From the NCBI GenBank assembly GCA_002068415.1, contig MVZM01000006.1, positions 1 to 64,000 of the forward strand: a stretch of DNA of 64,000 nucleotides. Direction: 5' to 3'. How positions within the stretch are numbered: the first letter of the stretch is position 1; each line of letters begins with the position of its first letter. The notes below the pieces were generated by a model. The model had not been told where the DNA came from. It worked only from the letters and a program-made list of their open reading frames with translations, and did no database searches. Positions 56,597 through 64,000 of this stretch are shown piece after piece. This stretch comes from Tenericutes bacterium ADurb.BinA124 (lineage in GTDB: Bacteria; Bacillota_I; Bacilli_A; ML615J-28; CAG-698). The position numbers were made by a program, and so were the translations under genes.

Positions 56597-58030
56597 TTAA
56601 ATAACACCAATGACATTTAAAGCGTTAAATACAAAGTAAATAACGAATAATCCGGAACTGCCCCAAACGATGGGGTGAATATCTTTAGCTTCTTTCTTGC
56701 ACAATTTTACAACAATATAGAAGATGAAACCAAAGGCAATCCCGATGGAAATATTATAAGCTAAAGCCATTAAAACGGAAGCAAAGAAAGCCGGAATTGC
56801 TTCCGAAAAATCACTCCAATTAATATCTTTAAAGCTAGCAAGCATCATAACACCAACAATGACTAAAGCGGGCGCAGTGGCAGCGGCCGGAATAACACCA
56901 ACGATTGGGGAAATAACAATGCAAAGCAAGAATAGGACAGCGGTGAAAACACTGGTTAATCCGGTTCTTCCACCAGCTTCAATGCCAGCGGCACTTTCAA
57001 CATAAGTTGTCGTATTGGATGTTCCTAATAAGGCCCCAATGGAAGTGGCAATGGAATCCGCAAATAAGGCTTTTTCCATTTTAGTAGCAAAGCCTTTCCC
57101 ATCTTCAACAGCTAATAAATCTTCATCGGTAAAGATCCCCGAACGACGACCAGTACCGATAAAGGTGCCAATGGTATCAAAGGTATCCGTTAAACTAAAA
57201 GCAAAAATAGCTAATAAAGCCATGGGCCAACGCTTAACATCGCCGATTAATGTTCCCAAACCTTTCGGGCCAAACGCAGCTAGGAAAGTATCGCCTAAAT
57301 CTCTAAAAGGCGCCGCAATATCAAAATTAATGCCCTTTAAATTGGTTATTCCCATGGGAATACCGATGATTGCGGTTACAATAATACCAATTAAAATAGC
57401 ACCTCTTACTTTTAATAACAATAAAACTACCATAATAACAATTCCAATAATTCCTAAAACAGGAACTAGAGTGTTAAAATCGGTTAAAGCAGGGACAACA
57501 CCAGAATCAATAAAAGCGGTGCCGAATGATTCCGTCCAATGACCCGGATCAGCAGTGAACTTTAAAAGCCCGGCATTTTTAAAACCGATGTAGGCAATAA
57601 AAAGACCAATCCCGCCGCCAATGGCATGTTGCAAACTCTTGGGAATCGCGCGGATGATAGCTTTTCTTACTTTAGTGACCGTAATGACGATGTTGATTAA
57701 TCCGCAAACGAAAACCAATAGCAATGCTTCTTGCCAAGAAAATCCAAAACCAAAACAAACTGTATAAGTGAAAAAGGCATTTAATCCCATTCCTGGGGCT
57801 AAGGCATAGGGGACATTGGCGAATAAACCCATTACTAAAGTTCCAATAACCGTTGCGAAAATCGTTGCTAAGAACACACCACCAATAGGCATTCCGGTTT
57901 GTTCAAGCATGGCAGGGTTAACAAAGATAATGTAAACCATGGCAAAGAAGGTGGTTGCACCGGCAACTAATTCTTTTGACCAAGTTGTTCCATTCTCTTT
58001 CAACTTGAAAAAGTTTTCCAATTTGTTCAT
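56597..58030 (-). CDS. AzgA/PbuG-type guanine/hypoxanthine permease
   Basis: 477 residues, 12-14 membrane segments. AGATTFFAMVYIIFVNPAML, GLFANVPYALAPGMGLNAFF and SLTDTFDTIGTFIGTG are AzgA-family motifs. Imports guanine or hypoxanthine with protons. The guanine-type purine riboswitch upstream supports this substrate. Confidence 0.93.
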   Translation of the reverse strand: MNKLENFFKLKENGTTWSKELVAGATTFFAMVYIIFVNPAMLEQTGMPIGGVFLATIFATVIGTLVMGLFANVPYALAPGMGLNAFFTYTVCFGFGFSWQEALLLVFVCGLINIVITVTKVRKAIIRAIPKSLQHAIGGGIGLFIAYIGFKNAGLLKFTADPGHWTESFGTAFIDSGVVPALTDFNTLVPVLGIIGIVIMVVLLLLKVRGAILIGIIVTAIIGIPMGITNLKGINFDIAAPFRDLGDTFLAAFGPKGLGTLIGDVKRWPMALLAIFAFSLTDTFDTIGTFIGTGRRSGIFTDEDLLAVEDGKGFATKMEKALFADSIATSIGALLGTSNTTTYVESAAGIEAGGRTGLTSVFTAVLFLLCIVISPIVGVIPAAATAPALVIVGVMMLASFKDINWSDFSEAIPAFFASVLMALAYNISIGIAFGFIFYIVVKLCKKEAKDIHPIVWGSSGLFVIYFVFNALNVIGVI

Positions 58031-58072
58031 CTAATCTTTGATGACCTTTCTCTCATATTTAGTTTTGAGCGT

Positions 58073-58109
58073 AAAAGAAAAAGCAAGTATATTTCTATAC
58101 TCGCCAATA
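58073..58109 (-). terminator. terminator/antiterminator of the purine riboswitch
   Basis: GCGAGTATA / TATACTTGC stem (58104-58083) followed by TTTTTCTTTT. The adjoining TATTGGCGA (58109-58101) is perfectly complementary to TCGCCAATA (58211-58203), which also contains the 5' strand of P1, so the two pairings exclude each other: ligand favours termination. Confidence 0.88.
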
Positions 58110-58141
58110 AAACCACATGCCAAAACACTGTGGTGAATTAA

Positions 58142-58208
58142 CCAATAGTCAAGCAATTTAAGGTCGCTTGGTAGAAACTCTGGAACCATATTATCCATAT
58201 TATATTGG
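58142..58208 (-). promoter_or_regulatory. guanine-type purine riboswitch
   Basis: P1 is CCAATA/TATTGG at the ends; P2-L2 contains ATATGG and GAGTTTCTACC; P3-L3 contains CCTTAAAT. The discriminator pyrimidine in TTGACTATTGG is C, the guanine/hypoxanthine-binding form (U would mean adenine). Confidence 0.96.
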
Positions 58209-58247
58209 CGAATGCTATTAAATTCACGGTCACAAAACCATGTCTAG

Positions 58248-58276
58248 ATAATACTACAAAATCAGCAATAATGCAA
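58248..58276 (-). promoter_or_regulatory. promoter of the riboswitch-permease unit
   Basis: TTGCAT (58276-58271), 17-nt spacer, TATTAT (58253-58248). The remaining 58277-58397 holds only AT-rich sequence with a weak A/T stem. Confidence 0.8.
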
Positions 58277-58397
58277 CCCTAAGTAAAGGTTTTCATTGGT
58301 AAAAAAACAATAAACAAGCTTAATATTAGCATTAGCTTTAAAAGAATCAAAGCAATTGATCATCTAAAAACAAAGCATTTTTAGGGACCAAGTACAG

Positions 58398-59315
58398 CTA
58401 ATAACTAAGATGGGATAAGCCGTTTTGATAAACCGCTGCTAAAGCAATGGAATATAATTTTGATTGGGCGGAGTCGGCCCGACTGGTTAAGACAATCGCA
58501 CACTTCGCTCCTAAAACGAGACCGGCGGATTCCGCCCTTCCTAAAAAGACGGAAGTTTTATAAAAGACATTCCCCGAATCAATCCCCGGAAACACCAAAA
58601 TGTCGGCTTGCCCCGCCACTTCACTTTTAATGCCCTTATGTAAAGCTGCTTCCTTAGAAACCAAATTATCAATCGCAAAGGGTCCATCAAGCAAGCAATC
58701 TTTTATTAAACCTTGTTGATATAAATTAACTAAAGCCTCGGCATCAACGGTGGAAGCCATTTTCGGGTTAAGCTTTTCCACAGCGGCCACTAAACCGACT
58801 TTGGGTTGTTCATAACCCAAGGTTTTCGCAAGCTCAACAGCATTGGCGATGATGGCCATTTTTTCATTGACATCGGGAGCAATATTCATGGCTCCGTCCG
58901 TTACAAATAATAAACGATTAAAGTCTGGATAAGAAACAATCCCAACATGGGATAATAAGGGAGCTTTGCGAATCCCCCTTTCCTTATTGACAACCGCTTT
59001 TAATAAAATCTTCGTATCAAGTAAACCTTTCATAATGAAATCAATTTGATGGCGATTGACTAAATCCATGGCTATTAATGATGCTTGTTCGTCGGAACAA
59101 GCATCAATGATTTCATAATGTGGTAAATGATATTTCTTAGTAAGGATTATTGGGGAGATTTGCTCTTTCGGACCAATTAAAACCGGACGAATAAAGCCCA
59201 TTTGCCTGGCTTGTTCAACAGCCTCAACAACGGCTTCATCGTTAGCACTTACAACGGCGATTTTCTGACAAGCTAAATTCTGGGCCGCCAGCAATAAATC
59301 TTTTAAACTTAGCAA
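58398..59315 (-). CDS. ptb: phosphate butyryltransferase
   Basis: 305 residues, normal for Ptb. MKGLLDTKILLKAV, VTDGAMNIAPD and LDGPFAIDNLVS are conserved, and the end SRADSAQSKLYSIALA is typical. It converts butyryl- or branched acyl-CoA to acyl phosphate. Placed after the oxidoreductase genes, so isobutyryl/isovaleryl-CoA are likely substrates. No buk follows. Confidence 0.93.
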   Translation of the reverse strand: MLSLKDLLLAAQNLACQKIAVVSANDEAVVEAVEQARQMGFIRPVLIGPKEQISPIILTKKYHLPHYEIIDACSDEQASLIAMDLVNRHQIDFIMKGLLDTKILLKAVVNKERGIRKAPLLSHVGIVSYPDFNRLLFVTDGAMNIAPDVNEKMAIIANAVELAKTLGYEQPKVGLVAAVEKLNPKMASTVDAEALVNLYQQGLIKDCLLDGPFAIDNLVSKEAALHKGIKSEVAGQADILVFPGIDSGNVFYKTSVFLGRAESAGLVLGAKCAIVLTSRADSAQSKLYSIALAAVYQNGLSHLSY

Positions 59316-59316
59316 T

Positions 59317-59871
59317 TTATTTCACCAATTTAGCGATATAATCTTTTCCTAATTGAATAGCTTTAATATTGATATCAACTAGGTGTTGTTTGTCTTCACC
59401 AAGAATTTTCTCTAAAACTTTTTTAATAATTTCATCATTGAAATCTGGATTTAAATATAAATAAGCTCCTAAAATAATCATATTGGCAACTTTAACATTC
59501 CCAAGTTCAAGCGCTAAATCCACCACCGGAATACCATAAACTTGGCAATCATTACGCACAACGGGTTCGGTAATCAAGGATGAATTATAAAGTAAGGTTC
59601 CGTTAACAATAATTTTATCCCAAAACTTAGTTAAGGATGGTTTATTCATAATGATTAAGGTATCCGCTTTCGAAAAAACCGGCGAATTGATTAAAGTTGG
59701 TGATAAAGTAACGGAACAATTGGCCGTGCCGCCTCTGGTTTCCGGTCCATAGGAAGGAAACCATAAACTATTTAAATCGGCTTCATTGCCCGCATAAGCC
59801 AACATTTGGCCAATCATCATAACGCCTTGGCCGCCAAAACCAGCAATCGTAATTCGTTTAGCTTTATTCAT
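59317..59871 (-). CDS. 2-oxoacid:ferredoxin oxidoreductase gamma subunit
   Basis: 184 residues from ATG at 59871 (GGTGA upstream). ITIAGFGGQGVMMIGQMLA and WFPSYGPETRGGTANCSV are signatures of the gamma subunit (CoA-proximal). Overlaps the beta gene by 8 nt and is followed directly by ptb. Confidence 0.93.
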   Translation of the reverse strand: MNKAKRITIAGFGGQGVMMIGQMLAYAGNEADLNSLWFPSYGPETRGGTANCSVTLSPTLINSPVFSKADTLIIMNKPSLTKFWDKIIVNGTLLYNSSLITEPVVRNDCQVYGIPVVDLALELGNVKVANMIILGAYLYLNPDFNDEIIKKVLEKILGEDKQHLVDINIKAIQLGKDYIAKLVK

Positions 59872-60616
59872 GTTGTTCACCGACATCCTTAAACACTCCT
59901 AAAGGAAAATATTTAGCCATATTTTCATCAACCCATTTCATCGCTTGAAGGGGTGTCATGCCCCAGTTAACAGGACAAGTTGACAAAAACTCAATCAAGG
60001 TAAAGCCCTTCTTTTCCATTTGGTAAGTAAAGGCTTTGCGAACAGATTCTTTAGCTTTTTTCACCGCTCGTGGCGTGGTTAAGGCGACTCTTTCAATGTA
60101 AGCGGCTTTATAGATGGTTGCTAACATTTCGGAAATTCTAATTGGCATTCCATGATCAGCTTCATTACGACCAAAAGGTGAAGTTGTCGTCTTCTGACCA
60201 ATTAGGGTTGTAGGGGCCATTTGCCCACCCGTCATACCATAGATGGCATTATTAACAAAAATAACGGTGATATTTTCGCCTCGATTAGCTGCATGGATGG
60301 TTTCCGCAATCCCGATTGATGCTAAATCGCCATCACCTTGATAAGTAAAAACAATATTATCGGGATGAACACGCTTAATTCCCGTCGCTACCGCACAAGC
60401 CCGGCCATGGGCAGCTTGTTGCATATCACAATTAAAGAAGTAATAAGACATGACGGAACAGCCGACACTGGCAACACCAATCGCTTTATTCAAAAGCCCC
60501 AATTCTTCCATGACTTCCGCGACCAATTTGTGAATGATTCCATGGGTACAACCCGGACAATAAGAAAGAGGAGTATCCGTTAAGCCCGTTGTTTTCTTAT
60601 AGATGATTTCATTCAT
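59864..60616 (-). CDS. 2-oxoacid:ferredoxin oxidoreductase beta subunit
   Basis: 250 residues. Cluster/TPP ligands: SYCPGCTHG, CSVMSYYFFNCDMQQ, and the TPP-Mg motif GDGDLASIGIAETIHAANR...NN. GMTGGQMAPTT follows. Forms the TPP site with alpha. Overlaps alpha by 8 nt. Confidence 0.95.
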   Translation of the reverse strand: MNEIIYKKTTGLTDTPLSYCPGCTHGIIHKLVAEVMEELGLLNKAIGVASVGCSVMSYYFFNCDMQQAAHGRACAVATGIKRVHPDNIVFTYQGDGDLASIGIAETIHAANRGENITVIFVNNAIYGMTGGQMAPTTLIGQKTTTSPFGRNEADHGMPIRISEMLATIYKAAYIERVALTTPRAVKKAKESVRKAFTYQMEKKGFTLIEFLSTCPVNWGMTPLQAMKWVDENMAKYFPLGVFKDVGEQHE

Positions 60617-61676
60617 GGTTCTTGCCTCCCATCATTTTCTTAACTGCTTGCACGATTTCTTCCGGCTCCGGCAACATTCCTCCGACACGCCCAAAGAAAT
60701 GAACTGGATATTTCCCGTTATTGGCGATTTTTACATCATCAATCATTTGGCCAAGACTTAATTCCGCCACCAAGATTCCTTTTAAAGATGAAGGTAATTC
60801 TTGGAAAGCTTTGACCGGAAAGGGCCAAATGGAAATCGGACGAAGTATTCCCACTTTAATCTTGTCTTTTGCTAAAATTTCCAAAGCGGAACGGCAAATT
60901 CGTGACATCGTACCATAAGCAACAATCACATAATCGGCATCTTTCACATTGATTAATTCATAGCGTTGTTCGTTATTGATAACTTTTTGGTATTTAGCTT
61001 GCAGTTTTAAATTATGTTGTTCTAACTTTTGCGGATCAAGATGCATTGAATTAATGACATGACGACCACCGTGTTCTTTCCCAACCGTCGCCCAATCCTT
61101 TTTTGCTAGTGCACGTTTAGGGTTTTCTCGGTCTAAATCAACTGATTCCATCATTTGCCCAATTAAACCATCAACCGCAATCATAACGGGATTGCGATAA
61201 CAATCGGCAATATCAAAAGCGCCCTTAATAACATCGACTGTTTCCTGTAAGTTCTCCGGAGCAAAAGCAATCACATGATAATCGCCATTGCCGCCACCAC
61301 GAGTAATTTGATGGTAATCAGCTTGAGACGGTTGAATGCCGCCTAAAGCCGGGCCCCCCCGCATAACATTAACAATAACACAGGGCAGTTCCGCACCTGC
61401 AAGATAACTAATCCCTTCTTGTTTTAAGGCAATGCCCGGTGACGATGAACTGGTAAGCACCCGAGCGCCCGCACCGGCCGCACCATAGACCATATTAATG
61501 GCCGCCACTTCCGATTCAGCCTGAACAAAGACTTTGCCGGCAAGCTTCATATGTTTGGATAAATATTCGGGAACTTCATTTTGGGGTGTAATCGGATAAC
61601 CAAAGAAAGCATCACAACCGCCTTTAATGGCCGCTAAAGCGATGGCTTCATTTCCCTTCATTAATACTTTACTCAT
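60609..61676 (-). CDS. vorB: 2-oxoacid:ferredoxin oxidoreductase alpha subunit, VorB type
   Basis: 355 residues. GYPITPQNEVPEYL, QAESEVAAINMVYGAAGAG and TSSSSPGIALKQEGISYLAG identify the alpha (pyrimidine-binding/transketolase) subunit; length and these motifs fit 3-methyl-2-oxobutanoate dehydrogenase VorB. Oxidises branched 2-oxoacids to acyl-CoA, CO2 and reduced ferredoxin. Confidence 0.93.
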   Translation of the reverse strand: MSKVLMKGNEAIALAAIKGGCDAFFGYPITPQNEVPEYLSKHMKLAGKVFVQAESEVAAINMVYGAAGAGARVLTSSSSPGIALKQEGISYLAGAELPCVIVNVMRGGPALGGIQPSQADYHQITRGGGNGDYHVIAFAPENLQETVDVIKGAFDIADCYRNPVMIAVDGLIGQMMESVDLDRENPKRALAKKDWATVGKEHGGRHVINSMHLDPQKLEQHNLKLQAKYQKVINNEQRYELINVKDADYVIVAYGTMSRICRSALEILAKDKIKVGILRPISIWPFPVKAFQELPSSLKGILVAELSLGQMIDDVKIANNGKYPVHFFGRVGGMLPEPEEIVQAVKKMMGGKNHE

Positions 61677-61680
61677 GGTT

Positions 61681-61902
61681 TCACCCTTTAAACCTTTCTA
61701 CGGTGATAACTGAATCAGGACACATGATGGCACAAAAAGCACATGCGAGACATTTTTCGGGTTCCGTTACCCGAATAACATTGTATCCTTTTTCATTGGT
61801 ATGCGTTTTATCCATTTCTAGTATTTTGGTCGGACAAAAATTAACGCACAATAAACAACCTTTACAATTTTCATAGTCAAAATAAATTTTTCCTTTGGCC
61901 AT
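61681..61902 (-). CDS. 2-oxoacid:ferredoxin oxidoreductase delta subunit (2[4Fe-4S] ferredoxin)
   Basis: 73 residues. Two clusters: CKGCLLCVNFCP and CLACAFCAIMCP. Carries electrons from the TPP site to ferredoxin. 4 bp before alpha. Confidence 0.95.
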   Translation of the reverse strand: MAKGKIYFDYENCKGCLLCVNFCPTKILEMDKTHTNEKGYNVIRVTEPEKCLACAFCAIMCPDSVITVERFKG

Positions 61903-61911
61903 TTTTACCTC

Positions 61912-62562
61912 CTATAACCAGTTTTTTCGCAAATATAATTTTAATTTAATCACTTCACCTTGTAAAAGCCCTAATGGAAAGGGGATTTTTTCCCAAATTC
62001 CTGTATATTGGATGGACAATTTAGTTTGTTCTGCCACTTGTTGGATCATCTTTTGACCCTTAAGGATATCTTCCAAACTTGTTTCTCTTAAAAAATTGCT
62101 GTTATTGATTAAACCCGTGACCTTAAGACCACCTGAACTTTCAATTTCATTAATCATTTTGATTATTTTAGCCACATCATCGGTTTCCTCGCGGTAGATG
62201 TTGATGCATAATAACAAATCAGTTTCTTCCTTGTTGATGAAATCAAGAAATTGCCTAATTAACTTGGCACCGACTCCATTCCCTCCCAAATCATAGATGG
62301 CCGTTACTTGGGGCTGGGAAAAAGGACTAAAAGCCTGACTTGAAATAAAAGGCAAGTCGCTTCCCAAAGCTTTTTCCAAGGGTGATGATACCATCTTAAC
62401 ATGGTTTTCGTTCAAGAGTTTTTCCAGTTCTCTTGAACGAAAGTAGGGATTGACAATATCTAAATCAACAAGCGTGGACACCCGTTTTTGGATTGCTAAA
62501 TTCAAAGAAAATTCTGATTTTCCGCTTCCATAATGCCCAGCAATAAAAGTTATTCTTTTCAT
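61912..62562 (-). CDS. uncharacterised MinD/ParA-like P-loop ATPase of the oxidoreductase operon
   Basis: 216 residues. Starts with a deviant Walker A (FIAGHYGSGKSEFSLNLA), then LVDLDIVNPYFRSRELE and AIYDLGGNGVGAKLIRQ, which fit the SIMIBI (MinD/ParA/CobB) class. No partner domain or membrane anchor. It is embedded with 8-10 bp gaps between leucine dehydrogenase and ferredoxin subunit genes, so it may mature or regulate the iron-sulfur/TPP complex. No experimental function is known to me. Confidence 0.78.
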   Translation of the reverse strand: MKRITFIAGHYGSGKSEFSLNLAIQKRVSTLVDLDIVNPYFRSRELEKLLNENHVKMVSSPLEKALGSDLPFISSQAFSPFSQPQVTAIYDLGGNGVGAKLIRQFLDFINKEETDLLLCINIYREETDDVAKIIKMINEIESSGGLKVTGLINNSNFLRETSLEDILKGQKMIQQVAEQTKLSIQYTGIWEKIPFPLGLLQGEVIKLKLYLRKNWL

Positions 62563-62570
62563 GGGGAAAA

Positions 62571-63641
62571 TTATCTAGGAATATAATTACTATGAAGTTG
62601 ATGAATGGTTTGCATGCGTTCTTCCGCAAACTTTTTAGCGGCTTCTTGAGTAGAAATATTATCTCGATCGGCAATTTTGAAAATATCCAGTAAACGATCA
62701 TAGATTTTTTCCACTGTTTTAATCACTTCTTCGCGATTATAGTTGTGCAGTTCATGGTAAACATTGATCACACCGCCGGCATTGATCACAAAATCCGGGG
62801 CATAAAGGATGCCCAAATCTTTAATCATGCGGCCGTGTTTATTTTCATCAGCCAAAGCGTTATTAGCTGTTCCAGCGATGATTTTGGCTTTAATTTGCGG
62901 AATCGTAGTATCGTTTAAGATGGCACCAAGGGCACAAGGAACAACGACATCAACATTTAAGCCAAATAAGGAATCCGGCTTAACAAATTCCACTTCCGGA
63001 TGTTCACGATGCATTCTTTCAATATGGCGCGGATTAATTTCCGAAAAATAAATTTTTTTAGCTTTGGCTTCCAATAAGTAATTGATTAAAAAATAACCGG
63101 TTTGTCCTGCCCCTTGAACAGCAAAACTGTATTTGGAAATATCATCATTATTAAACTTGTACTTCAAAGCGGCCCGAATCCCGTGGAAGGCGCCTAAAGC
63201 GGTAATGGGCGACGGATTGCCGGATTTTCCCTCCAAGCCAACAACATATTTGGTTTCCATGGAAACATATTCCATATCTTTAGTACTGGTGTTAACATCT
63301 TCGGCCGTAATATAACGACCGTTTAAAGTTTGCACATAACGACCTAAAGCTCGAAAATAGGCTTCGCTCTTACATTGATCCGCATCGCCAATCAAGACGG
63401 TCTTGCCACCACCTAAATTAAGACCAGCCGCGGCGTTTTTATATGTCATTCCCCTAGCTAAACGAAGAGCGTCTAAAACCGCTTCTTCTTCGTTTTGGTA
63501 ATTCCATATTCTCGTTCCGCCTAATGCTGGTCCTAATGTTGTGTCATGAATACAAGTTATTCCTTTTAAACCGGTGGTCTTGTCATAGAAATAAATCAAT
63601 TGTTCATAACCATTCTTTGCCATGTAATCAAATTTTTCCAT
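62571..63641 (-). CDS. leucine/branched-chain amino acid dehydrogenase
   Basis: 356 residues from ATG at 63641 (AAGGA upstream); typical length 364. Glu/Leu/Phe/Val-dehydrogenase motifs: GGTRIWNY, GLNLGGGKTVLIGD (catalytic Lys), TAEDVNTSTKDM, and Rossmann AVQGAGQTGYFL. Deaminates Leu/Val/Ile to 2-oxoacids with NAD, giving substrate to the oxidoreductase encoded downstream. First gene of the operon. Confidence 0.93.
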   Translation of the reverse strand: MEKFDYMAKNGYEQLIYFYDKTTGLKGITCIHDTTLGPALGGTRIWNYQNEEEAVLDALRLARGMTYKNAAAGLNLGGGKTVLIGDADQCKSEAYFRALGRYVQTLNGRYITAEDVNTSTKDMEYVSMETKYVVGLEGKSGNPSPITALGAFHGIRAALKYKFNNDDISKYSFAVQGAGQTGYFLINYLLEAKAKKIYFSEINPRHIERMHREHPEVEFVKPDSLFGLNVDVVVPCALGAILNDTTIPQIKAKIIAGTANNALADENKHGRMIKDLGILYAPDFVINAGGVINVYHELHNYNREEVIKTVEKIYDRLLDIFKIADRDNISTQEAAKKFAEERMQTIHQLHSNYIPR

Positions 63642-63672
63642 ACTTTGTTCCTTTCTTCGTTTTTGTGATGTT

Positions 63673-63690
63673 TTGTAAAAACGCTTACAA
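63673..63690 (-). promoter_or_regulatory. cre-like operator of the leucine dehydrogenase operon
   Basis: An inverted repeat TTGTAA-N6-TTACAA lies just downstream of the -10, over the expected transcript start. The inner TGTAAGCGTTTTTA agrees with the CcpA consensus TGWAANCGNTNWCA in 13 of 14 positions. Repression in the presence of sugar is the simplest reading. Confidence 0.55.
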
Positions 63691-63693
63691 ATT

Positions 63694-63702
63694 ATTATAA
63701 CA
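63694..63702 (-). promoter_or_regulatory. extended -10 promoter of the amino-acid fermentation operon
   Basis: TGTTATAAT (63702-63694), no good -35. Confidence 0.65.
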
Positions 63703-63742
63703 CCTAACAATAAAAAAAGGAAGCATAAAATGGTAAAAAAAA

Positions 63743-63773
63743 AGAAACAAAAAAAATTAATTTCTTTGTTTCT
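63743..63773 (-). terminator. terminator of the pyrroline-5-carboxylate dehydrogenase gene
   Basis: Perfect 9-bp stem AGAAACAAA / TTTGTTTCT (63773-63765 with 63751-63743) followed by a T-rich run on the minus strand. Confidence 0.7.
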
Positions 63774-63869
63774 AAAGATGTTTTTAGATTATTTCCTCAT
63801 GCATTATTTTTATCGCATTTCAAATTAGAATCTCCAAAAAAACATTATCCCTTGTTCTTTTTTTGATAC

Positions 63870-64000
63870 CTATAATTGTTCACAAATGGACTTACCTTGC
63901 ATATGAAGGACCAAATAATCAGGTCCGCCAGCTTTGGAATCAGTTCCGCTCATGTTAAAGCCGCCAAAAGGTTGATAACCGACAATCGCTCCCGTACATT
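63870..64000 (-). CDS. 1-pyrroline-5-carboxylate dehydrogenase, C-terminal end (partial)
   Basis: The last 43 residues of a gene that begins right of the window. The end contains [18 protein letters not shown] and [14 protein letters not shown], which is the C-terminal signature of the PruA/RocA aldehyde dehydrogenases that oxidise glutamate semialdehyde to glutamate in proline/arginine breakdown. Stop TAG at 63872-63870. It is too short for an ORF table but clear in sequence. Confidence 0.85.
   Translation of the reverse strand, partial: CTGAIVGYQPFGGFNMSGTDSKAGGPDYLVLHMQGKSICEQL

Noticed and set aside
1-64000. Mycoplasma genetic code (TGA = Trp)
   Set aside because: TGA ends several conserved proteins at their normal C-termini and conserved Trp positions use TGG.
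1-64000. CRISPR array, insertion sequence, prophage or tRNA cluster
   Set aside because: No repeat-spacer pattern, no transposase or integrase motif and no tRNA-like cloverleaf found by eye; the only tandem repeats code for Ig-like domains.

Overview
The window is chromosomal DNA from a low-GC, Gram-positive-type bacterium (Firmicutes/Tenericutes side). TGA works as a stop codon (for example at the ends of ackA and mrnC) and Trp is TGG, so the Mycoplasma code is excluded. The core gene order cysS-mrnC-rlmB-sigH-rpmG-secE-nusG-rplK-rplA-rplJ-rplL-rsmC-rpoB-rpoC-rpsL-rpsG-fusA-tuf matches the Bacillus order, without yacP and ybxF. The many Ig-like surface lipoproteins would suit an Acholeplasma/Izemoplasma- or Erysipelotrichia-like anaerobe, but that placement is inference. 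Almost everything is on the minus strand; only three small genes (164-490, 44360-44842, 44835-45095) are on plus. No tRNA, rRNA, CRISPR array, IS element or prophage was seen.

Layout. 1-5100: a small flavoenzyme-tail-like gene, two tandem HtrA-like lipoproteases, TatD and a GNAT acetyltransferase. 5220-27250: the translation/transcription superoperon with r-protein leaders and sigma-A promoters, interrupted between rplL and rsmC by a cobalamin riboswitch, a DUF4430 lipoprotein and an atypical Lgt-like gene. 27290-34760: YitT transporter, a decayed antiporter, metG, pfkA, dnaE. 34780-46800: a surface/secreted-protein district (two large overlapping membrane-anchored proteins, a Big_2-DUF885 lipoprotein, an Ig-repeat protein) around a yfcE-ytxK-ackA operon, a flavodoxin and yidD. 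46820-52970: a NahK-like kinase, a preQ1-riboswitch-controlled queT, a cobalamin-riboswitch-controlled ECF transporter (S, fused A-A', T) and a TetR regulator. 53190-58280: a PTS-EIIC-like protein, a DUF1624 membrane protein and two nucleobase permeases, the second under a guanine-type purine riboswitch. 58390-63700: a leucine dehydrogenase / 2-oxoacid:ferredoxin oxidoreductase / phosphate butyryltransferase operon. 63870-64000: the C-terminal end of a 1-pyrroline-5-carboxylate dehydrogenase.

How it fits together. The last operon makes an amino-acid fermentation route: branched-chain amino acid to 2-oxoacid (leucine dehydrogenase), to acyl-CoA with ferredoxin reduction (VorB-type complex plus ferredoxin subunit), to acyl-phosphate (Ptb); the ATP-forming kinase must come from elsewhere, with AckA the only candidate here. 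Two cobalamin riboswitches 33 kb apart link the DUF4430 lipoprotein to the ECF transporter and suggest a split corrinoid-uptake system. The ECF module may also energise QueT. Many promoters carry an extended -10 (TGnTATAAT), which fixes several start codons.
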